NCBI GenBank assembly: GCA_913052345.1 | Contig: CAJXDR010000039.1 | Coordinates: 1 to 20,201, forward strand | Origin: UBA4421 sp002470275 | GTDB taxonomy: Bacteria > Pseudomonadota > Gammaproteobacteria > Pseudomonadales > Azotimanducaceae | DNA: 20,201 nucleotides | Direction of reading: 5' to 3' | In this document: positions 1 through 6,741 of the stretch, piece by piece | Position numbering within the stretch: the stretch's first letter is position 1 | Layout of the letters: the number at the start of each line of letters is the position of its first letter | The notes under the pieces: model-generated | Told to the model about the DNA's origin: nothing | The model's input: the letters and a program-made list of their open reading frames with translations, nothing else | Databases searched by the model: none | Made by a program: the position numbers and the translations under genes

Positions 1-528
1 AAGCTCGTTTGACGGGGCGTTGGGCACCATATTGATAACGCCCGCGGTGGCGTTGCGGCCGAAAAGCGTGCCCTGCGGCCCCATTAAAACTTCTACTCGG
101 CCCAAGTCAGAAAAGGGAATGGTAGTGGCCGCGCGGGGTACATAGGCTCCGTCGTAAAAGGTGGCGGTAGAGGGATCACCACCGCTGCTGATGTTGGGAC
201 TACTAACGCCCCGAATGCTAATGCCCGTCTGGGTGGTTGAACCATCGCCGATCTCGACCCCGGGCATAAAATCACTGATCTCTTGAATGCTCAGCGCACC
301 GGTATTAACGATGTCCTCGGCAGTAAAGGCATTTACGGTGACCGGGGTGGACATAGCGCCCTCTTCCCGCTGCTGAGCGGTAACCAGGACATCTTCGATA
401 ACGGCGCTGTAGCCACGACTAGCGCTGTCCTCTTCAGTATCCTGTGCATGAGCGGCCATTAGCGATGCAAACAAATCACCGCCCAAGAAAAATCTCTCCG
501 GATAAGTCATGTCTCTCCCCAAAAACAT
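1..528 (-). CDS. TonB-dependent outer-membrane receptor, N-terminal part (cut by window edge)
   Basis: The 176 codons visible encode the start of an outer-membrane receptor that would import a ligand using energy passed from TonB. An export signal ending near Ala-His-Ala-Gln (about residues 26-29) is followed by a TonB-box-like segment (IEDVLVTAQQREE, about 45-57) and a plug domain. Plug hallmarks are IRGV near residue 105, GRVEVLMGPQGTLFGRN around 144-158 and AGVINMV just after. The family is usually 700-1000 residues, so the barrel lies outside the window. The start chosen is the ATG at 528, four bases after a GGAGG; an in-frame ATG at 510 is possible. The signal peptide is odd: several charged residues (RDMTYPER) and an Asp interrupt the hydrophobic stretch. 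The ligand cannot be told from this part. The gene is divergent from the glucosylglycerate operon. Confidence 0.9.
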   Translation of the reverse strand, partial: MFLGRDMTYPERFFLGGDLFASLMAAHAQDTEEDSASRGYSAVIEDVLVTAQQREEGAMSTPVTVNAFTAEDIVNTGALSIQEISDFMPGVEIGDGSTTQTGISIRGVSSPNISSGGDPSTATFYDGAYVPRAATTIPFSDLGRVEVLMGPQGTLFGRNATAGVINMVPNAPSNEL

Positions 529-1094
529 GCGACCTCCGGACGCTAACGCAAGCGGTTGGGGTTAGACAACGCAAATATTCCATCCTGTTAATCAGTCGAT
601 AAAAATGCCGACCAGCCCTGCTCGTCGACCGTCAGAGCGAGTAGAAAAAGCCGTAGGCATCTAGCTGAATCCTAACGCGGGCTCCGTGGAAACCGCCTTC
701 AAAATCCTTCCCCGAGGATGCCTGGCGATGCCCACCTCGTCAGCTGAGGGTCTAATTCCGCGATCGGTTACTCAGCCCATAATCGTCCAGCCACAGCCGT
801 TGCTCGTCTAAGTAATGGTTAGGTTATCTGGCCGGGGCCGCCGCTGTCCCGACGGCCAGTTTGCTGTCTCGCTTGAGCGGGGCTATTCGGAGTCTACGCA
901 CCAAGCCGGTGCAAATTTCGCCCGCTTTGGGTTCATTCTGGGCAAACTGCTGGCTTTTTGTGCCTTTGATCGCCGAATTACCGCCGGTGAGGGTGGGTTC
1001 ACCGTAACTTAACCTTGGCCCGGCATTTGCAGTACTTAAATGGGAAGAGAGTGGGACATAACGTGAACTCGCGAATGAGAGGGTTATTTTAGCA
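529..1094. promoter_or_regulatory. Divergent intergenic region between the TonB receptor and the gpgP-gpgS operon
   Basis: This 566-bp region must hold the promoters of both divergent units. I see no convincing gene: the open frames crossing it have no recognisable motif and lack good ribosome-binding sites. It contains a GGAGG just before the receptor start (about 534-538), a half-operator-like GACAACGC at 565-572, a strong hairpin at 828-859 and a weaker 5-bp inverted repeat (GGTGA/TCACC) near 986-1003. The nearest Shine-Dalgarno-like stretch to gpgP is GAGAGGG at 1077-1083, about 11 bases before its ATG, which is longer than usual. No clear -35/-10 pair was found by eye. Confidence 0.5.
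828..859. repeat. Strong inverted repeat (hairpin) upstream of gpgP
   Basis: CTGGCCG at 828-834 is an exact inverted match to CGGCCAG at 853-859. The stem can extend with GGG (835-837) pairing CCC (848-850), leaving a two-base GA bulge and a loop of about 10 bases. The run after it (TTTGCTG) is not a convincing T-tract, so an intrinsic terminator is unlikely. It lies about 235 bp upstream of gpgP and 300 bp from the receptor start. Confidence 0.5.
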
Positions 1095-1910
1095 ATGCCA
1101 AAATTTATTCCGAACTGGCTCATCTTCACGGATCTTGACGGTACGCTGATGGATGACAGATATGATGTGAAGGGTGCCTGTGCTGCGCTGGACGAAGTGG
1201 CTCGGCTTGGCAACGTCTGTTTTCCGACCACCAGTAAAACCTATGCCGAGATGCTGGCGCTAAACAACCATCGCACCTTTCCTTCCGCCGCTGTGTTTGA
1301 AAACGGGGCGGGCATTCTCTGGACCTCTTCGTCAGAACCCGACCTCTTTGGCCGTCCTGCTGAGGAAATTTATGCGCTGCTGGATCAAATTCGGGCAGAC
1401 TATGGCTACGCCTTCACCAGCTTCAGCGACATGAGCGTTATGGATCTGATGGCGATGACCGGCCTTGATTACGATGGCGCCCAGCGCGCCAAAACCCGAA
1501 TTGGCAGCGAACCCCTGCTTTGGCGAGACAGTGAGCAAGCTTTCACCGACTTTCGCGAACTGCTCTCCCAAATCGGCCTGCAGGCCGTTCAAGGCGGTGC
1601 CTTTGTTAGCATCATGGATACCGGCTGCAGCAAGGGCGCCGCGCTGGAGAAGATAGTGTCCTGCTACCAACACGGTGGTCCCGCGCCAGGGATCATGGCC
1701 TGCGGCGACGCCCCAAACGATCTCACAATGCTTACCGCTGCAGATACTGCGGTTATTTTCCCGGATCGCCAGGGCAACTATCTCTCGCTGGACGTTGCCA
1801 CGCCAGTATTCCACGCGCCGTGTGCAGGCCACGAGGCGTGGCTGACCGCCGTTCATCAGGCGTTGAGTTGTTCCAATCCCGACACCCTCGCTCAAGCCGC
1901 AAAATCTTAG
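1095..1910 (+). CDS. gpgP: HAD-family glucosyl-/mannosyl-3-phosphoglycerate phosphatase
   Basis: This cytoplasmic HAD phosphatase (271 residues, normal for the MpgP/GpgP family) removes phosphate from a glycosyl-3-phosphoglycerate to release the free glycosylglycerate. Visible motifs are motif I TDLDGTLMD with catalytic Asp13 and Asp15, motif II PTTSKT (44-49), the family signature FENGAGI (68-74), a SEPLLW segment (138-143), a motif III Lys180 in GCSKG and motif IV GDAPND (204-209) for Mg2+. The mannosyl and glucosyl enzymes belong to the same family. The glucosyl assignment rests on the adjacent GT81 synthase, whose start lies 9 bases beyond this stop with its GGAG overlapping the stop region, which implies one operon. 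The start ATG has only a distant GAGAGGG upstream, so translation may be modest. The enzyme may accept both substrates, as known relatives do. Confidence 0.85.
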   Translation: MPKFIPNWLIFTDLDGTLMDDRYDVKGACAALDEVARLGNVCFPTTSKTYAEMLALNNHRTFPSAAVFENGAGILWTSSSEPDLFGRPAEEIYALLDQIRADYGYAFTSFSDMSVMDLMAMTGLDYDGAQRAKTRIGSEPLLWRDSEQAFTDFRELLSQIGLQAVQGGAFVSIMDTGCSKGAALEKIVSCYQHGGPAPGIMACGDAPNDLTMLTAADTAVIFPDRQGNYLSLDVATPVFHAPCAGHEAWLTAVHQALSCSNPDTLAQAAKS

Positions 1911-1919
1911 GAGCAGCCC

Positions 1920-3170
1920 ATGAGCGACTTTTTTCAGAATGGCATCGTAACTACCTTACACAACCTATCCACGCGTTCCCTGGAGTCCCTGGAAGCTGAG
2001 CTGCATCAGATCAGTAAGCAAAAACCTATGGCGCTGGTACTCCCCTGCCTTTACTCAGAGCTTGAGCATCCGGCGCTGCAGAAAATCATTAGCGAGCTCA
2101 ATGGCGCCACCTACCTAGATCAAGTGGTGATTGGCCTCGACCGTGCGTCCGAGGCGGAATATCGGCATGCACTGCAGTACTTCCAGCAGCTGAAGATTCC
2201 GCACACGGTCATTTGGAACGATGGGCCGCGAATACAGAACCTGCAAAACCGACTCAAGGAACAGGGCCTGGCACCCACAGAGCTGGGTAAGGGCTGCAAT
2301 GTGTGGTACTGCTTTGGCTTTATTCAATCCTTACCACACATCGAAGCGGTGGCGTTACACGACTGCGACATCATTACCTACGATAGAGCGTTACTGGCGC
2401 GGCTGCTTTATCCCGTCGCCAACCCTAGGTTCAGCTACCAGTTCTGCAAGGGTTTCTATGCCCGGGTTGCTGACGGCAAGCTTAACGGTCGGGTCAGTCG
2501 ACTATTGGTCTCGCCACTGGTACGCGCCATGAAGCGTGTTTTCAACAATCATCCTTTTTTGGACTACCTAGATAGTTTTCGCTATCCCTTGGCAGGCGAA
2601 TTCGCCATGCGGGTAGACGTTGTTAAAACCCTAAGGATTCCGTCTGACTGGGGCCTAGAAATCGGCATCCTGACGGAAATTTATCGCAATCACTCAACCA
2701 AGCGAGTCTGCCAAGTTGAAGTTGCAGACAATTACGACCACAAGCACCAGGAGCTGTCTCCGGATGACAACCGCAAAGGTTTGTCACGGATGAGCACGGA
2801 TATCTCGATTTCGCTGTTCCGAATCATGGCGACCCTGGGGGCTGTTTTCGAGACCGGGACTGTGCGCACGGTGAAGGCCACCTATTTGCGCATCGCCCTG
2901 GACCTAATTGAGTCCTACAGCAATGACGCCGCGATCAACGGCCTGAAATTTGATAGCGATGCGGAAGAACGCGCGGTGGAGACCTTTGCGTCTAACGTGC
3001 TCAAAGCAGGGAAAACATTCCTCGAAAGCGGCGAAGATTTACCCTACGTACCTTCTTGGAATCGGGTGCTCAGCGTTTACCCCACCGCGCCTAACGACCT
3101 TGCGACTCTGATTGCCCAGGATACAAAGGACTTTAGCGGCGATCAGCCAAGGCGAGTGGCTTCAGGCTAG
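1920..3170 (+). CDS. gpgS: Glucosyl-3-phosphoglycerate synthase (GT81 family)
   Basis: The enzyme transfers glucose from a nucleotide-sugar donor to 3-phosphoglycerate, the committing step in making the compatible solute glucosylglycerate in the cytoplasm. The 416-residue protein shows the GT-A layout of this family: an N-terminal VLPCLYSE strand-loop (about 40-47), IGLDRAS (71-77), a donor-binding GKGCNVW (123-129) and the metal-binding HDCD at 147-150. A long, more helical C-terminal part follows. GGAG at 1910-1913, six bases before the ATG, supports the start. It is co-transcribed with the phosphatase upstream, which hydrolyses its product. Its last nine bases overlap the 3' end of the convergent phosphorylase gene. 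The family is known to be linked to salt stress and nitrogen limitation in other bacteria, but nothing in the sequence shows how this copy is regulated. Mannosyl transfer is a less likely alternative. Confidence 0.87.
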   Translation: MSDFFQNGIVTTLHNLSTRSLESLEAELHQISKQKPMALVLPCLYSELEHPALQKIISELNGATYLDQVVIGLDRASEAEYRHALQYFQQLKIPHTVIWNDGPRIQNLQNRLKEQGLAPTELGKGCNVWYCFGFIQSLPHIEAVALHDCDIITYDRALLARLLYPVANPRFSYQFCKGFYARVADGKLNGRVSRLLVSPLVRAMKRVFNNHPFLDYLDSFRYPLAGEFAMRVDVVKTLRIPSDWGLEIGILTEIYRNHSTKRVCQVEVADNYDHKHQELSPDDNRKGLSRMSTDISISLFRIMATLGAVFETGTVRTVKATYLRIALDLIESYSNDAAINGLKFDSDAEERAVETFASNVLKAGKTFLESGEDLPYVPSWNRVLSVYPTAPNDLATLIAQDTKDFSGDQPRRVASG

Positions 3171-4904
3171 GTCGAGCCAGAGTACCTGATATGCGCCAAG
3201 GGTCAGCGTCGCGCCCTGCTCATAGGGTTGTCCTGTCAGCACATCCGTTGCGATACCCGCAGCAAGCGCTAGGGAATCTGGCCAATCCACTAGCTGCCCA
3301 TGATCGGCAAAGGAAGCCACGACTAGGATTCGCTGACGCGGTGACTCGCGCAGAAAGATCATCACTTCACTGCTACCGAACAAGAAGTGCTGGCTTGCCT
3401 CAGGCAGCAGCGCCGTCTGTTTGGCCCGAACGCGCAAGCTATGCACCAGGCCGTTGAAGACCAGAGCGTGGTGAGACCGGGATTCTCCGAGCACCTCAAG
3501 CAATTCATCGCGCTGCCACTGGCCGCGGTTAATAGAGCGCATGCGTCCAGTGCTCTCTACTCGCTGCAGGTCATTCTGAGTACCCACCAAGGCGTGAAAG
3601 TAGATGCCCGGAACGCCTTGATAGGCCATCAACAATTGATGGGCACCCACATAGGCGTCGATATCGCCCGTTCTCCCACCGAAGGCGGAAAACAAAGAGA
3701 CGTTAAGCTCATAGGCCTTCTCGCAACCATCGCTGGCCGTGCGCATGGCGGCAAAGCCGCCACGCTCGTGAATTTTCTCGATCAACTGCTGGACCTGGGC
3801 CTCAGGCATCAGCCCCTCGAGCGGTCGCAGGCCGATACCGTCATGGGAGGCAATGAAGTTGAAATAGCTACAGCCCTCCGGTGGCGCCTGGAGCTGTTCA
3901 GTCCAGGCGACCAGAGCGCGCGCGTCATTAAAGACATAGGCGAACAGCAGCAGCGGAGCGAGACTGAATTGATAGACCATGTGGGCCTCATCGCCCGCGC
4001 CAAAGTAACTAATATTTTCTTCATGAGGCACGTTCGTTTCGGTGATCAGGACCAGAGGGATTTGGGCAATGTCGATCAACGTGCGAATGACCCTTACCAC
4101 CATATGTGTTTCCGGCAGGCTCATACAGCTGGAGCCCGCACGCTTCCAGAGAAAGGCCACGGCATCCAGGCGCAGGTACCGAGCCCCCTGGTCCACGTAA
4201 AAGAACAGAATATCCGCGATCAGCAACAGCACTTGAGGATTAGCAAAATTCAAGTCGACCTGGTCTTCGCTAAAGGTGGTCCAAACGTTTTTGATGCCCG
4301 CGTAGGTGTGCACTGGCGTCAGCAGGGGGGTATTGCGTGGGCGCACAACCTGACTCAAATCAGGCTCGCCCGCTACCTGGTGAAAGTAGGCATTCCCCGG
4401 CGAACGATCGCCAACAAAGTCAGCGAACCAGAGGCTTTCCCTGGAGCAGTGGTTAATCACCAGGTCGACCATAACGTCGAAGCGCTTAGCCAGGTCGGAG
4501 ATGTGTTCCCAGCGCCCCAAATCCGGGCGAACCTGCCGATAGTCGATCACGGCAAAGCCATCGTCAGACGAGGAGGGGAAGAAGGGCAGAATGTGAATGC
4601 CGCTAAAGACATCCTGCAGGTGGGCGTCAGCAAAGTCGGCCAGCACGCGAAGGGGCTGCCGCTCCCCCTCAGGGCTCGGCCCCTCGATCAGGCTATCACC
4701 GTAGGTAATGAGCAACGCCTTGGCGGATTGCGTTCCAGAGCCTTGCTGCCAATGACACGCTTGTGCCATGCCAATAAGCCGGTCTCGCAAATGGGCTGCC
4801 TGGCCCTCCCCATAAAGCTGTGTCAGGTACTGCAGCAGCTGATATTCAAGTTCTGGTCGGCTGGGCAAGCTTCGAGCGCTGTCTTCGCCAATACCATCCT
4901 TCAT
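3162..4904 (-). CDS. ggaP: Glucosylglycerate phosphorylase (GH13 sucrose-phosphorylase-like)
   Basis: It is predicted to split glucosylglycerate with phosphate into glucose 1-phosphate and D-glycerate, conserving the glycosidic bond energy. The 580-residue protein is a GH13 barrel of the sucrose phosphorylase subfamily. It has an early LPFFPSSSDDGFAVIDY block, nucleophile Asp247 in RLDAVAF, acid/base Glu289 in ITETNVPH, and transition-state Asp355 in ASHDGIG. The stretches ITETNVPHEENISYFGAG and AHMVYQFSL closely resemble what I recall of E. coli YcjM, a glucosylglycerate phosphorylase, rather than classical sucrose phosphorylase. The context agrees, since the synthesis genes converge on it. 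I start at the ATG at 4904, with AAGG six bases before it; a TTG at 4925 would add seven residues. Sucrose or sucrose-6-phosphate phosphorylase is the alternative. No signal peptide is visible, so it should be cytoplasmic. Confidence 0.85.
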   Translation of the reverse strand: MKDGIGEDSARSLPSRPELEYQLLQYLTQLYGEGQAAHLRDRLIGMAQACHWQQGSGTQSAKALLITYGDSLIEGPSPEGERQPLRVLADFADAHLQDVFSGIHILPFFPSSSDDGFAVIDYRQVRPDLGRWEHISDLAKRFDVMVDLVINHCSRESLWFADFVGDRSPGNAYFHQVAGEPDLSQVVRPRNTPLLTPVHTYAGIKNVWTTFSEDQVDLNFANPQVLLLIADILFFYVDQGARYLRLDAVAFLWKRAGSSCMSLPETHMVVRVIRTLIDIAQIPLVLITETNVPHEENISYFGAGDEAHMVYQFSLAPLLLFAYVFNDARALVAWTEQLQAPPEGCSYFNFIASHDGIGLRPLEGLMPEAQVQQLIEKIHERGGFAAMRTASDGCEKAYELNVSLFSAFGGRTGDIDAYVGAHQLLMAYQGVPGIYFHALVGTQNDLQRVESTGRMRSINRGQWQRDELLEVLGESRSHHALVFNGLVHSLRVRAKQTALLPEASQHFLFGSSEVMIFLRESPRQRILVVASFADHGQLVDWPDSLALAAGIATDVLTGQPYEQGATLTLGAYQVLWLDLA

Positions 4905-5125
4905 GACTTGCCTTGGATTATTCAATCGCCTCTCTCTTGGTCATCAGATCATTCTTTTCGCCAAAGACGACGGGGGAAACCTCGCTGGCTGGCATCGTTC
5001 CCCCTACTGCGGCAACCGAATGTTCAGCCGGTTTATTTGGCTACGCCTGGCCTTCCATCCTTGGAGACCCATTTTCTATCAATAAGCAGGCTCGCTGCAA
5101 TAAAGAGCCCGCAAAAGGAGGGCCC
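4905..5125. promoter_or_regulatory. Divergent promoter region between the phosphorylase and the symporter
   Basis: This 221-bp region separates the starts of two divergent genes and should contain both promoters. The only symmetry noticed is a 7-bp inverted repeat, GGGGGAA (4972-4978) with TTCCCCC (4998-5004) across a 19-base spacer. No LacI-type palindrome or clear -35/-10 pair was found. The symporter frame stays open upstream to 4913, but that extension is polar and lacks family similarity. Confidence 0.45.
5115..5122 (+). promoter_or_regulatory. Shine-Dalgarno site that decides the symporter GTG start
   Basis: AAGGAGGG sits about four bases before the GTG at 5126. The protein read from this GTG begins MQPLDWIVIGVYLAG, a usual start for this family directly before the first membrane segment. 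No ATG offers a better choice: upstream in-frame starts would add a 71-residue polar extension. Confidence 0.75.
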
Positions 5126-6712
5126 GTGCAGCCACTAGATTGGATCGTTATTGGCGTATACCTTGCCGGGTTATTGGCCATGGCCTTGGTGATAGGCCGC
5201 CGTCAGGCGTCGTCCACAGACTACTTTCTTGGCGGTCGTCAATTGTCTGCCCCCATGCTTGCCGCATCGACCCTGGCCACCCAATGCTCCACCAACAGCC
5301 TGCTTGGGGCACCAGCCTTTGTCGGTTTCGTTGCGGGCGGCGGACTGATCTGGCTGCAGTATGAGCTTGCCGTTCCGTTGGCCATGCTGGCCTTAATGTG
5401 GATCATGGTGCCGGCGCGAAGGCAGGGGGTGACCTCAATCTATGAGATTCTAGAGAACCGCGTTGGCCGGCGCAGTCGTCTCGTTGCCGCCGCTGCCTTC
5501 CTGTTTTTCAGAGGCGTCGCTACCGCAGTCACTATTTATGCCAGTGCGCTGGTGGTATCGCTGATCCTTGATATCGACTTTCTGCCCGCCGTTATCCTGC
5601 TGATGAGCCTAACGCTGGTTTACGACCTGCTCGGCGGCCTGGCCGCTGTGGTGATCAGCGATGTGCTGCAGCTATTTCTGCTGTTGGCTGCGGTGATCCT
5701 TTCCGTGCTATTAATCGGGGATCTAATTGCCTGGGACTTTTTTGCTGCGGGCCGCAGCGAGACCCTCATCAACGACTGGGGCCTGTCCGGAGAGGACTAT
5801 GGCTTTTGGCCCATGCTCATGGGCGGAATCTTTCTCTACGCCGCCTACTATGGCTGCGATCAGAGCCAGGCCCAGCGCATTCTCGCCACCCGGTCTGTGG
5901 AGGAAACCCAGAAGGTTCTGCTGCTCAATGGCCTGCTGCGATTCCCCCTTGTGCTGCTCTACTGCTTTCTGGGCCTGGGCCTTGCGGTCCTGGCCAGTCA
6001 AGATGCGAGCTTTATGCAGCACCTGCCCACGCTCGCTACCGGCGCGCCGAACCTGAACATGGTTTTCCCTGCCTTTGTCGTGGAGTATTTCGCGCCAGGC
6101 GTGGTCGGCCTGATTATGGTTGGGATCATTGCTGCGGCCATGTCATCTATTGATTCGGCCCTCAACAGTCTGGCCGCCGTCACTCTTGAGGACTTTGTTC
6201 GACCGCGTCTATCCCCGGAGACAGCACCTGGACGGCTGCTGCTTTATGGCCGACTTTGCACCCTGGGTTGGGCAATGTTCGCCGTGGCGTTTTCGTTTCA
6301 GGTGGACAATATCGCCCCAACGGTGCTTGAGGCAGTAAACAAAGTGGGCTCCATGGTTAATGGCCCCCTGCTGGCGCTCATTGGCAGCGCCCTGCTGCTG
6401 TCACGGATATCGGAGACCTGGGCACTGCTTGGATTCTGCGCGGGTATCCTCACGAATCTTGTGGTGGCCGCCCTGCTGCCTGATGTCTCCTGGCTTTGGT
6501 GGAATGTGATCGGCTTCGTGGTGGCCGCGAGCATAACCCACCTGGGCGCTAGTTTTGGACCCTCTGCCCTGGAGGCGGCTGCCTCGGGGGCAGTGCTCGA
6601 TAAATCGCGCCAGCACAATATTCGCCCATCCCTAATCGTCACTTTGCTGGCCGCCTTCCTGCTGATCCTCACCCTCTGCTTGGCGCTGCATTACGCACAG
6701 CAGCCGGGCTGA
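5126..6712 (+). CDS. Sodium:solute symporter (SSS/SLC5 family)
   Basis: This integral inner-membrane protein is predicted to import a small organic solute together with Na+. The 528 residues form about 13-14 hydrophobic segments, as in SGLT-type carriers. Family hallmarks are the STDYFLGGRQL loop after helix 1 (30-40), AASTLATQCSTNSLLG in the first repeat (46-61), CDQSQAQRILA (244-254), and AAAMSSIDSALNSL (336-349), whose Ser/Asp residues match the Na2-site helix. The start is a GTG set by a good Shine-Dalgarno. The substrate is unknown. Because it is divergent from the glucosylglycerate phosphorylase and next to no other catabolic gene, glucosylglycerate, glycerate or a hexose are the reasonable guesses. 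It ends only 29 bp from the 3' end of the convergent carboxylase gene, with no recognisable intrinsic terminator between them. Confidence 0.9.
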   Translation: MQPLDWIVIGVYLAGLLAMALVIGRRQASSTDYFLGGRQLSAPMLAASTLATQCSTNSLLGAPAFVGFVAGGGLIWLQYELAVPLAMLALMWIMVPARRQGVTSIYEILENRVGRRSRLVAAAAFLFFRGVATAVTIYASALVVSLILDIDFLPAVILLMSLTLVYDLLGGLAAVVISDVLQLFLLLAAVILSVLLIGDLIAWDFFAAGRSETLINDWGLSGEDYGFWPMLMGGIFLYAAYYGCDQSQAQRILATRSVEETQKVLLLNGLLRFPLVLLYCFLGLGLAVLASQDASFMQHLPTLATGAPNLNMVFPAFVVEYFAPGVVGLIMVGIIAAAMSSIDSALNSLAAVTLEDFVRPRLSPETAPGRLLLYGRLCTLGWAMFAVAFSFQVDNIAPTVLEAVNKVGSMVNGPLLALIGSALLLSRISETWALLGFCAGILTNLVVAALLPDVSWLWWNVIGFVVAASITHLGASFGPSALEAAASGAVLDKSRQHNIRPSLIVTLLAAFLLILTLCLALHYAQQPG

Positions 6713-6741
6713 CCCAGGCCAAGATTAAGACCATCCGGCCC

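Noticed and set aside
541..554. CGCTAACGCAAGCG as a LacI operator before the TonB receptor
   Set aside because: Only the outer four bases pair around the central CG; two inner pairs mismatch, so it is too weak to call.
824..1231. Open frames at 815-1012 (+) and 824-1231 (-) in the divergent region
   Set aside because: No motif, no ribosome-binding site, low-complexity Arg/Ser/Ala composition, and the minus frame runs into gpgP.
1332..1895. 187-codon open frame antisense to gpgP
   Set aside because: It mirrors a gene with intact HAD motifs and has no recognisable domain or ribosome-binding site.
3162..4904. Call as classical sucrose phosphorylase
   Set aside because: Segments around the acid/base Glu and the following loop look like glucosylglycerate phosphorylase, and the convergent genes make glucosylglycerate. 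Kept only as an alternative.
3387..5138. 583-codon open frame antisense to the phosphorylase gene
   Set aside because: The opposite strand encodes a complete GH13 enzyme with all catalytic residues. The antisense product has no motif and appears to be a by-product of codon bias.
6713..6741. Shared terminator between the symporter and the carboxylase gene
   Set aside because: Only a 4-bp GGCC repeat is present, with no T-tract on either strand.
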